The position numbers and the translations under genes were made by a program. The notes beneath the pieces were generated by a model that saw only the letters and a list, made by a program, of their open reading frames with translations, was not told where the DNA came from and did not search any database. This document shows positions 1 to 5,666 of a DNA stretch of 5,867 nt, in pieces. Position 1 is the stretch's first letter, and each line of letters begins with the position of its first letter. Source of the DNA: Rhodospirillaceae bacterium TMED167 (GTDB lineage Bacteria; Pseudomonadota; Alphaproteobacteria; Rhodospirillales_A; UBA2165). Where the stretch lies: assembly GCA_002170915.1 (NCBI GenBank), contig NHHQ01000081.1, forward strand, positions 2,472-8,338. The letters are read 5' to 3'.

Positions 1-248
1 GTGGTAGCCTCCTTGACACCGGCCTCGCGGCTCAGTTCCCGTTGAGTTAGACCGTCTCCATTCCAAAGCACGCGCAGGAAGGTCCAGTGGCCAAAGGGGA
101 TGTCATGCTCGGCCAGCCGAGTTTGTAGGCTGCGCTCCAGGGCGCGCGCCACGTCCCGGATCAAGTGCGCAAGGCGATCATCGGGCACGGCATCGCGCCA
201 ATGCTGCAGGATCAGTTCGGTTTCATTGCGGTCAGTCGGGAGGGTCAC
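1..248 (-). CDS. MarR-family transcriptional regulator, N-terminal part (cut by window edge)
   Basis: The 82 visible codons read as the N-terminus of a MarR-type regulator, a dimeric winged-helix DNA-binding protein that usually represses a nearby operon until an aromatic ligand binds. Visible are a dimerisation helix (about residues 25-48, HLIRDVARALERSLQ), the typical FGHWTFLRVLW segment (residues 52-62) and the first part of the helix-turn-helix, GLTQRELSREAGVKEATT (66 to the edge). The recognition helix end, the wing and the C-terminal helix lie outside the window. The GTG start at 248 overlaps the TGA of the upstream dehydrogenase as GTGA, which suggests translational coupling. An in-frame GTG at about 263 is a possible alternative start, and neither has a strong ribosome binding site. 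Context makes it the likely regulator of the phthalate genes, and of itself through the shared promoter region at 1454-1632. The family call is firm. The ligand is inferred. Confidence 0.88.
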   Translation of the reverse strand, partial: MTLPTDRNETELILQHWRDAVPDDRLAHLIRDVARALERSLQTRLAEHDIPFGHWTFLRVLWNGDGLTQRELSREAGVKEAT

Positions 249-1453
249 GCCGGCACGCCACACTGATTCGACATTGTGATGTCGTTTCCGGACGTTGCCG
301 ATGCTAAAATACCCAGACATACCTCCAGCGTTGCGGTTGCCCAAGCGCCGCTGTGGAGCGCTTCCGTGCCGTCGACAAGCACGCCAACCAATTCATCAAT
401 GACTTCGGCGCGGGGCACGGTAGGTGACGGCACCTCGAGATGGGACCGTTGGGTATCGCCATAGATCATGATCCCAGTTGGCAGGGGGCGGATGTCGGCG
501 CGCTCACAGGACACAATAATGCTTCCAAAATGCTGGTGTCCGTATGTCCCAACTTTGTCCAGGTCAGCTGGTTGATATAGGGGACCGCCGTAATTGCGCG
601 CGGATTTGGCCTCATTTTCCGGCTTATCTCGGGTCAGCGATGCCAGATTTTGCCGTGTCGCCCAATAAGTGTCCGGATTTTTGCGAACCCCCAGCTCCCC
701 CTGCCAGTCCAGAAATTCATCGGAGTCAAAATGGGCATAGCCGCTGTAGACGGCCGTCGCCACCAGACCGTCTTTAAAGGTCAGGAACGCACTATATGCG
801 CCTTCCGTGTTGCGTTCCGTATCCCAGGCACCTGTCATCGCCCGGACGCTAGTGACCTGCCCGCCCCCGAGCAGCCGCAAAATATCGATCTGATGGGCTG
901 CCTGACTGTAGACAACGCCGCCGCCTCGAGCCGTATCCAGTTCATCCGAGCGGCGTGGCCGATACATGAAGTCGGTGTAGTTGAGGGCTGTCATCATTCG
1001 GACCCGGCCCAATGTTCCTCCTTTTATCAGCTCTCGTGTTTTCAGATACGGCATGTCGAAACTATGGCTATGGCCAATCAAAAGATGAATACCGGCCTGT
1101 TTGGCGATGGCTGATATTTCCAAACAGCCGGCCATGCTGAGTGCCATCGGTTTTTCCATCAGGACATGAATGCCTGCTTCGGCCAGCACGCGGATTTGCT
1201 CCACGTGCCCATCCACCGGCGTTGCGAGATATACGGCATCGACCTGTGCTCCAGTCAGAAGATCCTCAAGCGAGGTATAGACCGTGCCGCCAAAATCTTG
1301 CGTGAACCGTGCACGGGCCTCAGGCTGGGGGTCCGCCCCGGCTACCAGTTGCACCCGGGGATCAAGGGCAAAGGTAGGCACCATCACGGTGAAGGCCCGA
1401 CCTAGGCCCACAGCGCCTAGCCGGATCAGCGGCGTGGTGTCCGACTTAGGCAT
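245..1453 (-). CDS. Phthalate 4,5-cis-dihydrodiol dehydrogenase-like Gfo/Idh/MocA oxidoreductase
   Basis: A 402-residue cytoplasmic NAD(P)-dependent oxidoreductase. The N-terminal Rossmann domain shows the nucleotide-binding GAVGLGR (residues 13-19), an acidic D41 at the end of the second strand, and the family EKP motif (E100-K101-P102). The C-terminal Gfo/Idh domain carries GGGVVYSQAAHQID (177-190), in which H187 is the expected catalytic histidine. The position that is Asp in many family members is S183 here. Overall sequence and length (about 400 residues) match the Pht4 group, which oxidises 4,5-dihydro-4,5-dihydroxyphthalate to 4,5-dihydroxyphthalate, the second step of phthalate breakdown. 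This assignment rests on family resemblance and on the divergent dioxygenase and decarboxylase next door. The ATG at 1453 is used because the Rossmann motif begins about ten residues later, as usual, although the ribosome binding site is weak. Its stop overlaps the start of the MarR gene. Another aromatic dihydrodiol or sugar-like substrate cannot be excluded. Confidence 0.82.
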   Translation of the reverse strand: MPKSDTTPLIRLGAVGLGRAFTVMVPTFALDPRVQLVAGADPQPEARARFTQDFGGTVYTSLEDLLTGAQVDAVYLATPVDGHVEQIRVLAEAGIHVLMEKPMALSMAGCLEISAIAKQAGIHLLIGHSHSFDMPYLKTRELIKGGTLGRVRMMTALNYTDFMYRPRRSDELDTARGGGVVYSQAAHQIDILRLLGGGQVTSVRAMTGAWDTERNTEGAYSAFLTFKDGLVATAVYSGYAHFDSDEFLDWQGELGVRKNPDTYWATRQNLASLTRDKPENEAKSARNYGGPLYQPADLDKVGTYGHQHFGSIIVSCERADIRPLPTGIMIYGDTQRSHLEVPSPTVPRAEVIDELVGVLVDGTEALHSGAWATATLEVCLGILASATSGNDITMSNQCGVPA

Positions 1454-1489
1454 GACGCACCGCCGGACCAGGTGACAATTTTCTGGACA

Positions 1490-1501
1490 GAGGATATCCT
1501 C
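1490..1501. promoter_or_regulatory. Perfect 12-base palindrome, possible operator
   Basis: GAGGATATCCTC is a perfect palindrome. It lies 37 bases upstream of the dehydrogenase start. Outer CTGG (1483-1486) and CCAG (1501-1504) are also complementary, though not equally spaced from the centre. A regulator such as the adjacent MarR protein could bind here. This is inferred from symmetry and position only. Confidence 0.35.
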
Positions 1502-1510
1502 CAGGTTAGA

Positions 1511-1530
1511 AAAATTAGGTGCCTAAGTTT
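1511..1530. promoter_or_regulatory. 20-base imperfect inverted repeat, candidate MarR operator
   Basis: The arms AAAATTAGG (1511-1519) and CCTAAGTTT (1522-1530) are complementary at eight of nine positions around a two-base centre (TG). Size and symmetry fit the 16-20 base operators usual for MarR-family dimers, and a core of the TTAG...CTAA kind is common among them. It sits roughly midway between the divergent genes, where one bound dimer could control both directions. The right arm continues a nine-base element, TGCCTAAGT (1520-1528), that recurs inverted as ACTTAGGCA at 1444-1452 over the dehydrogenase start codon. Confidence 0.45.
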
Positions 1531-1621
1531 ATTCTGTTTGTTTCCCCGCAGCAAGAACCCGTGTCGCGACGGGCGCGAAGGTAAAGAATATTTTTGGGAA
1601 GATATCAGACAATATACGATT

Positions 1622-1627
1622 GAGGAG
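1622..1627 (+). promoter_or_regulatory. Shine-Dalgarno site of the oxygenase gene
   Basis: GAGGAG lies five bases before the ATG at 1633. It decides the start: the in-frame GTG at 1627 overlaps this site and so cannot be served by it. Confidence 0.8.
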
Positions 1628-1632
1628 TGTAC

Positions 1633-2916
1633 ATGTTTACCCAGGAACAAAATAATACCCTATGCCGGGTGGAGGGCGATGCCCCCATGGGGCAGCTCAT
1701 GCGGCGGCATTGGTTGCCCGCGTGTCTGTCCGAAGAAGTCGCCGCACCTGACTGTACACCTCTAAAGACCCGCCTTTTAGGCGAAACCCTAGTTGTCTTC
1801 CGCGACTCGAAGGGCAAGCTGGGCGTCCTGGAAGACCGTTGTCCCCACCGCAAAGCCTCCCTATCGTTCGGACGTAACGAGGAATGTGGGCTCCGCTGCT
1901 TGTACCACGGCTGGAAGTTTGCTGTGGACGGGACCGTTCTGGATATGGCGTCCGAGCCTAACAGCGAGCGCAAGCAGCAGTCCTTCCAACATAAAGCCTA
2001 CCCAGTTCGGGAAAGCGGCGGTTTTGTCTGGGTTTATCTCGGCGATGAGGCAACCATGACCGATTTCAAGCCGCCGGCTTGGGCGCCCGCGCCAGACATT
2101 CCCGTGAGCGTGGTGAAAATTCAAACGCCCTGCAATTGGGCCCAGGTGCTGGAGGGATCGATCGATTCAGCGCACAGTTCGAGTCTCCACTCAACGAATA
2201 TGCCGACTGCCGAAGTGGCTGGGTCCACAGCAACGGAAGACGCCTGGTTCCGGCCGTCCAGCGATAAATCTCCCCGCCTTGAAATCGAAATGATGGACTA
2301 TGGGTTCCGCTATGCGGCGCTGCGTATCCCTATCATTGACCCGGAAACCCATATTTATGTGCGGACGACCGAGTTTATTGCACCGTTTACCGTGCTGATC
2401 CCACCCAATAACCAATACAATCTGGCCCAGATGCTATTCCCCATCGATGATGTGAACACCATGTTTTACTGGGTTGCGTGGCACCCCGATCCAGACAAAG
2501 GCATCAGCCAGGATGCCTGGCGTAAATTCTGCGCTGCTGAAGTGGGCGTGGAATTGGATGCGCAGTACAAAAAATCCATCACCCTGGACAACATGTTCAA
2601 GCAAGACAGAGAGGCTATGAAAAATGGGGACTTTACAGGCATCAAAGGCATTCCCGCCCAGGATATGGCCATGTGGGAGTCAATGGGACCCATTGCCTCT
2701 CGCGACAGTGAGATTTTGGGCACGAGTGACCTCAGTATTGTGAAATTTCGTCAGCAAATGCTGAAAGCAGCTGAGGCTGTTGCCGCTGGCGGACCGGCCA
2801 TCGGCACGTCAAAAAACCGCATTCCGCCAGACCAAATAGTGTCCTATGAACGCATTCTTCCCAAATCGGTGGATTGGCGGACATTCGATCCCGCTTATGC
2901 AGAGGCTGCGGAATGA
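1633..2916 (+). CDS. pht3: Phthalate 4,5-dioxygenase, oxygenase (large) subunit, Rieske type
   Basis: A 427-residue ring-hydroxylating oxygenase alpha subunit of the phthalate dioxygenase group, which needs no small subunit. It would add O2 across carbons 4 and 5 of phthalate to give the cis-dihydrodiol, using electrons from a separate reductase. The N-terminal Rieske [2Fe-2S] domain has C70-P-H72 and C89-x2-H92. The catalytic domain has the mononuclear-iron motif N168-W-x-Q-x2-E174-G-x2-D178-x2-H181-x4-H186, so H181 and H186 should be iron ligands and D178 the bridge between domains. D344 in IPAQDMA is the likely third ligand. R207 and R244 correspond in number to the two arginines reported to bind phthalate in the Comamonas testosteroni KF1 enzyme (recalled, not aligned here). 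The start at 1633 is set by GAGGAG. The stop overlaps the decarboxylase start as ATGA. The full domain layout is intact. A related aromatic carboxylate remains possible as substrate. Confidence 0.88.
   Translation: MFTQEQNNTLCRVEGDAPMGQLMRRHWLPACLSEEVAAPDCTPLKTRLLGETLVVFRDSKGKLGVLEDRCPHRKASLSFGRNEECGLRCLYHGWKFAVDGTVLDMASEPNSERKQQSFQHKAYPVRESGGFVWVYLGDEATMTDFKPPAWAPAPDIPVSVVKIQTPCNWAQVLEGSIDSAHSSSLHSTNMPTAEVAGSTATEDAWFRPSSDKSPRLEIEMMDYGFRYAALRIPIIDPETHIYVRTTEFIAPFTVLIPPNNQYNLAQMLFPIDDVNTMFYWVAWHPDPDKGISQDAWRKFCAAEVGVELDAQYKKSITLDNMFKQDREAMKNGDFTGIKGIPAQDMAMWESMGPIASRDSEILGTSDLSIVKFRQQMLKAAEAVAAGGPAIGTSKNRIPPDQIVSYERILPKSVDWRTFDPAYAEAAE
2902..2905 (+). promoter_or_regulatory. Shine-Dalgarno site of the decarboxylase gene
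   Basis: GAGG inside the last codons of the oxygenase gene lies seven bases before the ATG at 2913. It supports that start over the ORF opening at 2874, which would need a 43-base overlap and add 13 residues unlike the family. Confidence 0.6.
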
Positions 2917-3902
2917 GCGCCCTTACCCTCTCTGCCGCCTTTGGTGACTATGACCGCACCCGTCCCATTGTGGACGGGCGGGTCCAGATTGATGGTGTGA
3001 ACCCAATCTGTCAGCTGTTGTCGCCGGAGGAAATGTTTTTCCGAGCCTTCCGGCATCACGATTTCGACATCTGCGAGCTTTCCATGAGCTCTTATTGTGT
3101 CTCCGTCAGCCGGGGCGACAACCAGTATATTGCAGTGCCGGTATTTCTCTCTCGCACGTTCCGGCACACTTCTATCTATGTACGCACCGACCGGGGTATT
3201 GAGAAACCCATGGATCTCAGGGATCGGCGCATCGGCATTGCCGAATATCAGCTGACGGCTAATGTGTGGGCGCGGGCGTTTCTGGAGGAAGAGGGGCTAG
3301 CACCCTCCGACATTCAATGGGTCATGGGGGGTATGATCACGCCCGACCGGCCCGAAAAAATCAAACTCCAGCTGCCGCCGGAGGTTCGGATGGAACGCGC
3401 ACCTGCTGGCGCCACCCTGAACCAGATGCTGTTGGACGGCGACATCGACGGTTTTGTTGGCCCTCGGGCCTTGCCTTGCTTCGTCGACGGTCATCCGGAC
3501 GTGGGTTGGCTGTATGCTGATCCGCAAGCGGCGGCTGAGGCGTATTACGAGCGCACAAAAATTTTCCCTATCATGCATGTGCTGGGGGTGCGGAAAGAGC
3601 TTGCCGAGAAGTATCCCTTTTTGCCGGGGGCGCTGTTGAAAGCGTTTACGGAGGCAAAGGCCATGGCCTTGGACGCGCTCCTGGATGTAAGCGCCACAAA
3701 GGTGACCATGCCGTTTGTTGAAGAATCTCTCGGCCGCGCTGGGGCGCTCATGGGCGAGGATTTTTGGTCCTACGGCTTCAAGCCCAATGCTCATGTGCTC
3801 GATACTTTCTTAGACGCCCATCACAGACAGGGTTTGTCTAGCCGCCGGCTTCAGCCGGAAGATCTTTTCCATCCGGCAACTCTCGAAACCTACGCTCTTT
3901 AA
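2913..3902 (+). CDS. pht5: 4,5-dihydroxyphthalate decarboxylase
   Basis: A 329-residue protein of the Pht5 family, which removes one carboxyl group from 4,5-dihydroxyphthalate to give protocatechuate, the entry point to ring cleavage. The family shares the fold of periplasmic substrate-binding proteins (NMT1/THI5-like) and is often mislabelled as an ABC transporter component. This copy has no signal peptide or lipobox and starts directly with the first strand (LTLSAAFGDYDRTRP, residues 4-18), so it should be cytoplasmic. Recognisable family segments are the CELSMSSYCVSVSRGD stretch (about 54-69), PVFLSRTFRHTSIYVR (about 75-90), the LRDRRIGIAEYQLTANVWARAFL stretch (about 98-120) and the PDRPEKI loop (about 144-150). 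Length matches the family. The ATG overlaps the oxygenase stop as ATGA, so the two are very likely co-transcribed and translationally coupled, matching their consecutive place in the pathway. No terminator follows within the 20 bases before the convergent gene. Confidence 0.85.
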   Translation: MSALTLSAAFGDYDRTRPIVDGRVQIDGVNPICQLLSPEEMFFRAFRHHDFDICELSMSSYCVSVSRGDNQYIAVPVFLSRTFRHTSIYVRTDRGIEKPMDLRDRRIGIAEYQLTANVWARAFLEEEGLAPSDIQWVMGGMITPDRPEKIKLQLPPEVRMERAPAGATLNQMLLDGDIDGFVGPRALPCFVDGHPDVGWLYADPQAAAEAYYERTKIFPIMHVLGVRKELAEKYPFLPGALLKAFTEAKAMALDALLDVSATKVTMPFVEESLGRAGALMGEDFWSYGFKPNAHVLDTFLDAHHRQGLSSRRLQPEDLFHPATLETYAL

Positions 3903-3922
3903 AACTACTCGCATCGCGTGGC

Positions 3923-4399
3923 TTATAACTCGAGAGCTTTGAAGGGGTCCGATTCGGCCGCAAGGAGGGCGAGGGCGGCGTCGATGAGGGGCTTGAGTTC
4001 GGCTATCCGTTCTTCGGGTACGTCGATGTCAATGTTCCGGTCGGGGTGGAGATATTTGACCAAGGTGAAATAAACGATGCTGAAAACGTCGAATTGGGCG
4101 TTTGCGATGGTGGGGTCACTGACCCAGTTCCGGCCCAGCTCGCGAAATAATTTCGCGACCGCGACACCGCCGCCATAACAGTCGAATGTTCGGCAAAATC
4201 CGAATCCATGATGTTCTAGAGTCTCGAAAATGGAGCATCGCTTCATGGTCGGGTCCAGATGCTTACATGGAATTCGTGCCGGTTTGGGGTAGGAGTCGTG
4301 GGGCAGTTTGGTGGCCACGCAGCAAATGGCGTCGCAATGGTCGCAATCCGCGGCAAGTTTACTCTTATCGAAAACACGTGGCGGAGACGCGGTGGGCAT
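3923..4399 (-). CDS. Small cysteine-cluster protein (YkgJ/CxxCxxxCC-like), function unknown
   Basis: A 158-residue soluble protein with eight cysteines, all in its first half: C19-x2-C22-x3-C26-C27, C45, C55, C69 and C74. The layout CxxCxxxCC ... PCxxL ... CxIF ... GFxxCRxFDCYG fits the putative zinc/iron-chelating cysteine-cluster families. From memory it closely resembles the N-terminal domain of certain pentapeptide-repeat proteins, but no pentapeptide repeats follow here. The C-terminal half (about 80-158) is cysteine-free, probably helical, and ends in an acidic helix. A metal or iron-sulfur centre is inferred, and no enzymatic role can be assigned. The ATG at 4399 is chosen because it lies 10 bases after the peptidase stop and is preceded by AGGG (4408-4411) at eight bases. 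The ORF extends up to 4510, but that would overlap the peptidase by about 100 bases with low-complexity Ser/Pro-rich residues. It is the third gene of the thrC-peptidase operon. Confidence 0.72.
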   Translation of the reverse strand: MPTASPPRVFDKSKLAADCDHCDAICCVATKLPHDSYPKPARIPCKHLDPTMKRCSIFETLEHHGFGFCRTFDCYGGGVAVAKLFRELGRNWVSDPTIANAQFDVFSIVYFTLVKYLHPDRNIDIDVPEERIAELKPLIDAALALLAAESDPFKALEL

Positions 4400-4407
4400 G
4401 GCGGACG

Positions 4408-4411
4408 CCCT
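4408..4411 (-). promoter_or_regulatory. Shine-Dalgarno site of the cysteine-cluster gene
   Basis: AGGG on the minus strand overlaps the peptidase stop codon and is spaced eight bases from the ATG at 4399. It favours this start over upstream in-frame ATGs at 4438 and 4510. Confidence 0.5.
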
Positions 4412-5666
4412 AATTGAGGTGATCCTGGATGCGGTCATATTCCGCAAGGTTCTGAGTGGGACCAATGGCAGCGACGGTTGGGATGGTGGTGAAGAGTCGG
4501 CCGGCGACACGCATCACGGCCTTAGTGTCCACAGCGTCGATCTTTTCAATGACCTCTTCGTTGGGAATGGCGCTGCCGTATATCTGCAATTGCCGGGCGG
4601 CTTGTTCGCACCGAGCCGATGTACTTTCCAGGGCCATCAGAGTGGAAGATTTTAGTTGCGCGCGGGCCCGCATTACTTCGCCTTCATGCACGGACTCACG
4701 GACATTTTTTACTTCATCGCAGATGACGGGTACCAGGTCACCGATGTCATCGCCGCCGGTGCCAGCATAAATACCGAACAATCCTCCATCCTCATAGCTG
4801 GAGGCGAACGTGTAGATGCTATAGACGAGCCCGCGCTTCTCCCGGGCTTCCTGAAACAGCCGCGATGACATCCCGCCGCCCAGCAGGGTCGAGAGCACCG
4901 CCAGGGGGTAATAGTCCGGATCATTATGGGAAATGCCGTCGAACCCCATGACCAGATGCACTTGTTCCAAATCGCGCTTTTCCCGGTAATCACCGCCGCG
5001 ATAGGTGACCGGTTCCGTGCCGTGGGGATTATTTGGCGGGAGTTGGGTGAAGATGCTTTTAGCCTGGGTCACGAATGCATCATGATCCACGTTGCCGGCC
5101 GCCGCGACAACAATCCGGTTGCCGGAATATTGCTCGTCCATAAAGTTTTTAATGGTAGCCCGCGGCATGCCCTCGATCCCTGCGGCTGATCCTAATATCG
5201 GCCGGCCCATTGGCTGGTCGGGAAATGCGGTTTCCTGGAACCGGTCAAACACGATGTCATCAGGCGTGTCGTTGGCCTGGTGAATTTCTTGGATCACAAC
5301 CGCTCGCTCGCGCTCCAGTTCCTCCTGGTCGAGGGTCGAATTCTGTAGGATATCACCTATCAAATCGATAGCCAGGGGCACATCCTCCTTGAGGACTTTC
5401 GCAAAATAAGCTGTGTTTTCTCTGGACGTATAGGCGTTCAAATGTCCACCGACCGCCTCAATCTCTTCCACAATGGCGCGCGCCGAGCGCCTCTTGGTGC
5501 CTTTGAAGGCCATATGTTCAAGGAGGTGGGATACCCCGTTGAGGTCACGTTGTTCGTGCCGGGCGCCGACCTCTACCCAGGCGCCTACCGAGGCCGTCTC
5601 CACCGTTTGTACGGGATCCGTAATGATCCGAAGGCCGTTATCAAGCGTGGTGATCCGGATGGTCAC
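4410..5666 (-). CDS. M16 family zinc metallopeptidase (mitochondrial processing peptidase-like)
   Basis: A 418-residue peptidase of the M16B (pitrilysin/insulinase) group, closest in style to the alphaproteobacterial relatives of the mitochondrial processing peptidase beta subunit. The inverted zinc motif HLLEH (H47, E50, H51) is intact, with the third zinc ligand E127 in the ERAVVIQEI segment 75 residues later, so the protein should be catalytically active. Other family signatures are SRENTAYFAKV (81-91), PMGRPILG (about 151-158) and, in the second domain, a GGGMSSRLFQEAREKRGLVYSIY stretch with the conserved R and Y (about 265-290). No signal peptide is seen, so a cytoplasmic location is expected. 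The natural substrate of the bacterial enzymes is not well defined. It starts with GTG at 5666, overlapping the thrC stop as GTGA, with GGAAAG (5676-5681) nine bases upstream. Full length for the family, and firmly assigned. Confidence 0.93.
   Translation of the reverse strand: MTIRITTLDNGLRIITDPVQTVETASVGAWVEVGARHEQRDLNGVSHLLEHMAFKGTKRRSARAIVEEIEAVGGHLNAYTSRENTAYFAKVLKEDVPLAIDLIGDILQNSTLDQEELERERAVVIQEIHQANDTPDDIVFDRFQETAFPDQPMGRPILGSAAGIEGMPRATIKNFMDEQYSGNRIVVAAAGNVDHDAFVTQAKSIFTQLPPNNPHGTEPVTYRGGDYREKRDLEQVHLVMGFDGISHNDPDYYPLAVLSTLLGGGMSSRLFQEAREKRGLVYSIYTFASSYEDGGLFGIYAGTGGDDIGDLVPVICDEVKNVRESVHEGEVMRARAQLKSSTLMALESTSARCEQAARQLQIYGSAIPNEEVIEKIDAVDTKAVMRVAGRLFTTIPTVAAIGPTQNLAEYDRIQDHLN

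Larger units (their letters stand above)
1454..1632. promoter_or_regulatory. Divergent promoter region of the phthalate genes
   Basis: These 179 bases separate the start codons of the dehydrogenase (leftward) and the oxygenase (rightward), so promoters for both transcripts must lie here unless they start inside coding sequence. The region is more AT-rich than the flanking genes, especially 1505-1540 and 1580-1618. It contains two inverted repeats (annotated separately) and a short GC-rich inverted repeat at 1558-1573 (CCCGT / ACGGG). I could not identify convincing -35/-10 pairs. AT-rich hexamers occur near 1586-1592 and 1611-1616 on the plus strand, but none is close to consensus. No small ORF or RNA gene is evident. 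Confidence 0.7.

Noticed and set aside
650..1114. 154-residue open frame on the plus strand opposite the dehydrogenase
   Set aside because: It lies wholly antisense to a well-recognised Gfo/Idh gene, has no ribosome binding site or recognisable domain, and reads as a shadow frame.
1558..1573. Hairpin CCCGT / ACGGG in the divergent region as a terminator or attenuator
   Set aside because: A five-base stem with a six-base loop and no T-run, with no leader peptide visible. Too weak to call a regulatory RNA element.
1493..1606. Two copies of GATATC (1493-1498 and 1601-1606) as paired operator sites
   Set aside because: Only six bases are shared and the flanks of the second copy are not symmetric, so chance is sufficient in an AT-rich region.
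3297..3794. 165-residue open frame on the minus strand opposite the decarboxylase
   Set aside because: Antisense to a clear Pht5-family gene, and its Arg/His/Gln-rich composition is typical of a shadow frame.
2913..3902. Decarboxylase as an ABC transporter substrate-binding protein
   Set aside because: The fold is shared, but there is no signal peptide or lipobox, no permease or ATPase gene nearby, and the sequence and context match the Pht5 enzymes.
3880..3936. Inverted repeat CTCTCGA (3880-3886) / TCGAGAG (3930-3936) as a bidirectional terminator
   Set aside because: The arms are only seven bases with a loop of more than 40 bases and no adjoining T-run, so it is not a credible intrinsic terminator.
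4400..4510. N-terminal extension of the cysteine-cluster protein
   Set aside because: It would lie almost entirely inside the 3' end of the peptidase gene and encodes Ser/Pro-rich sequence without a motif. The ATG at 4399 has a better site and spacing.
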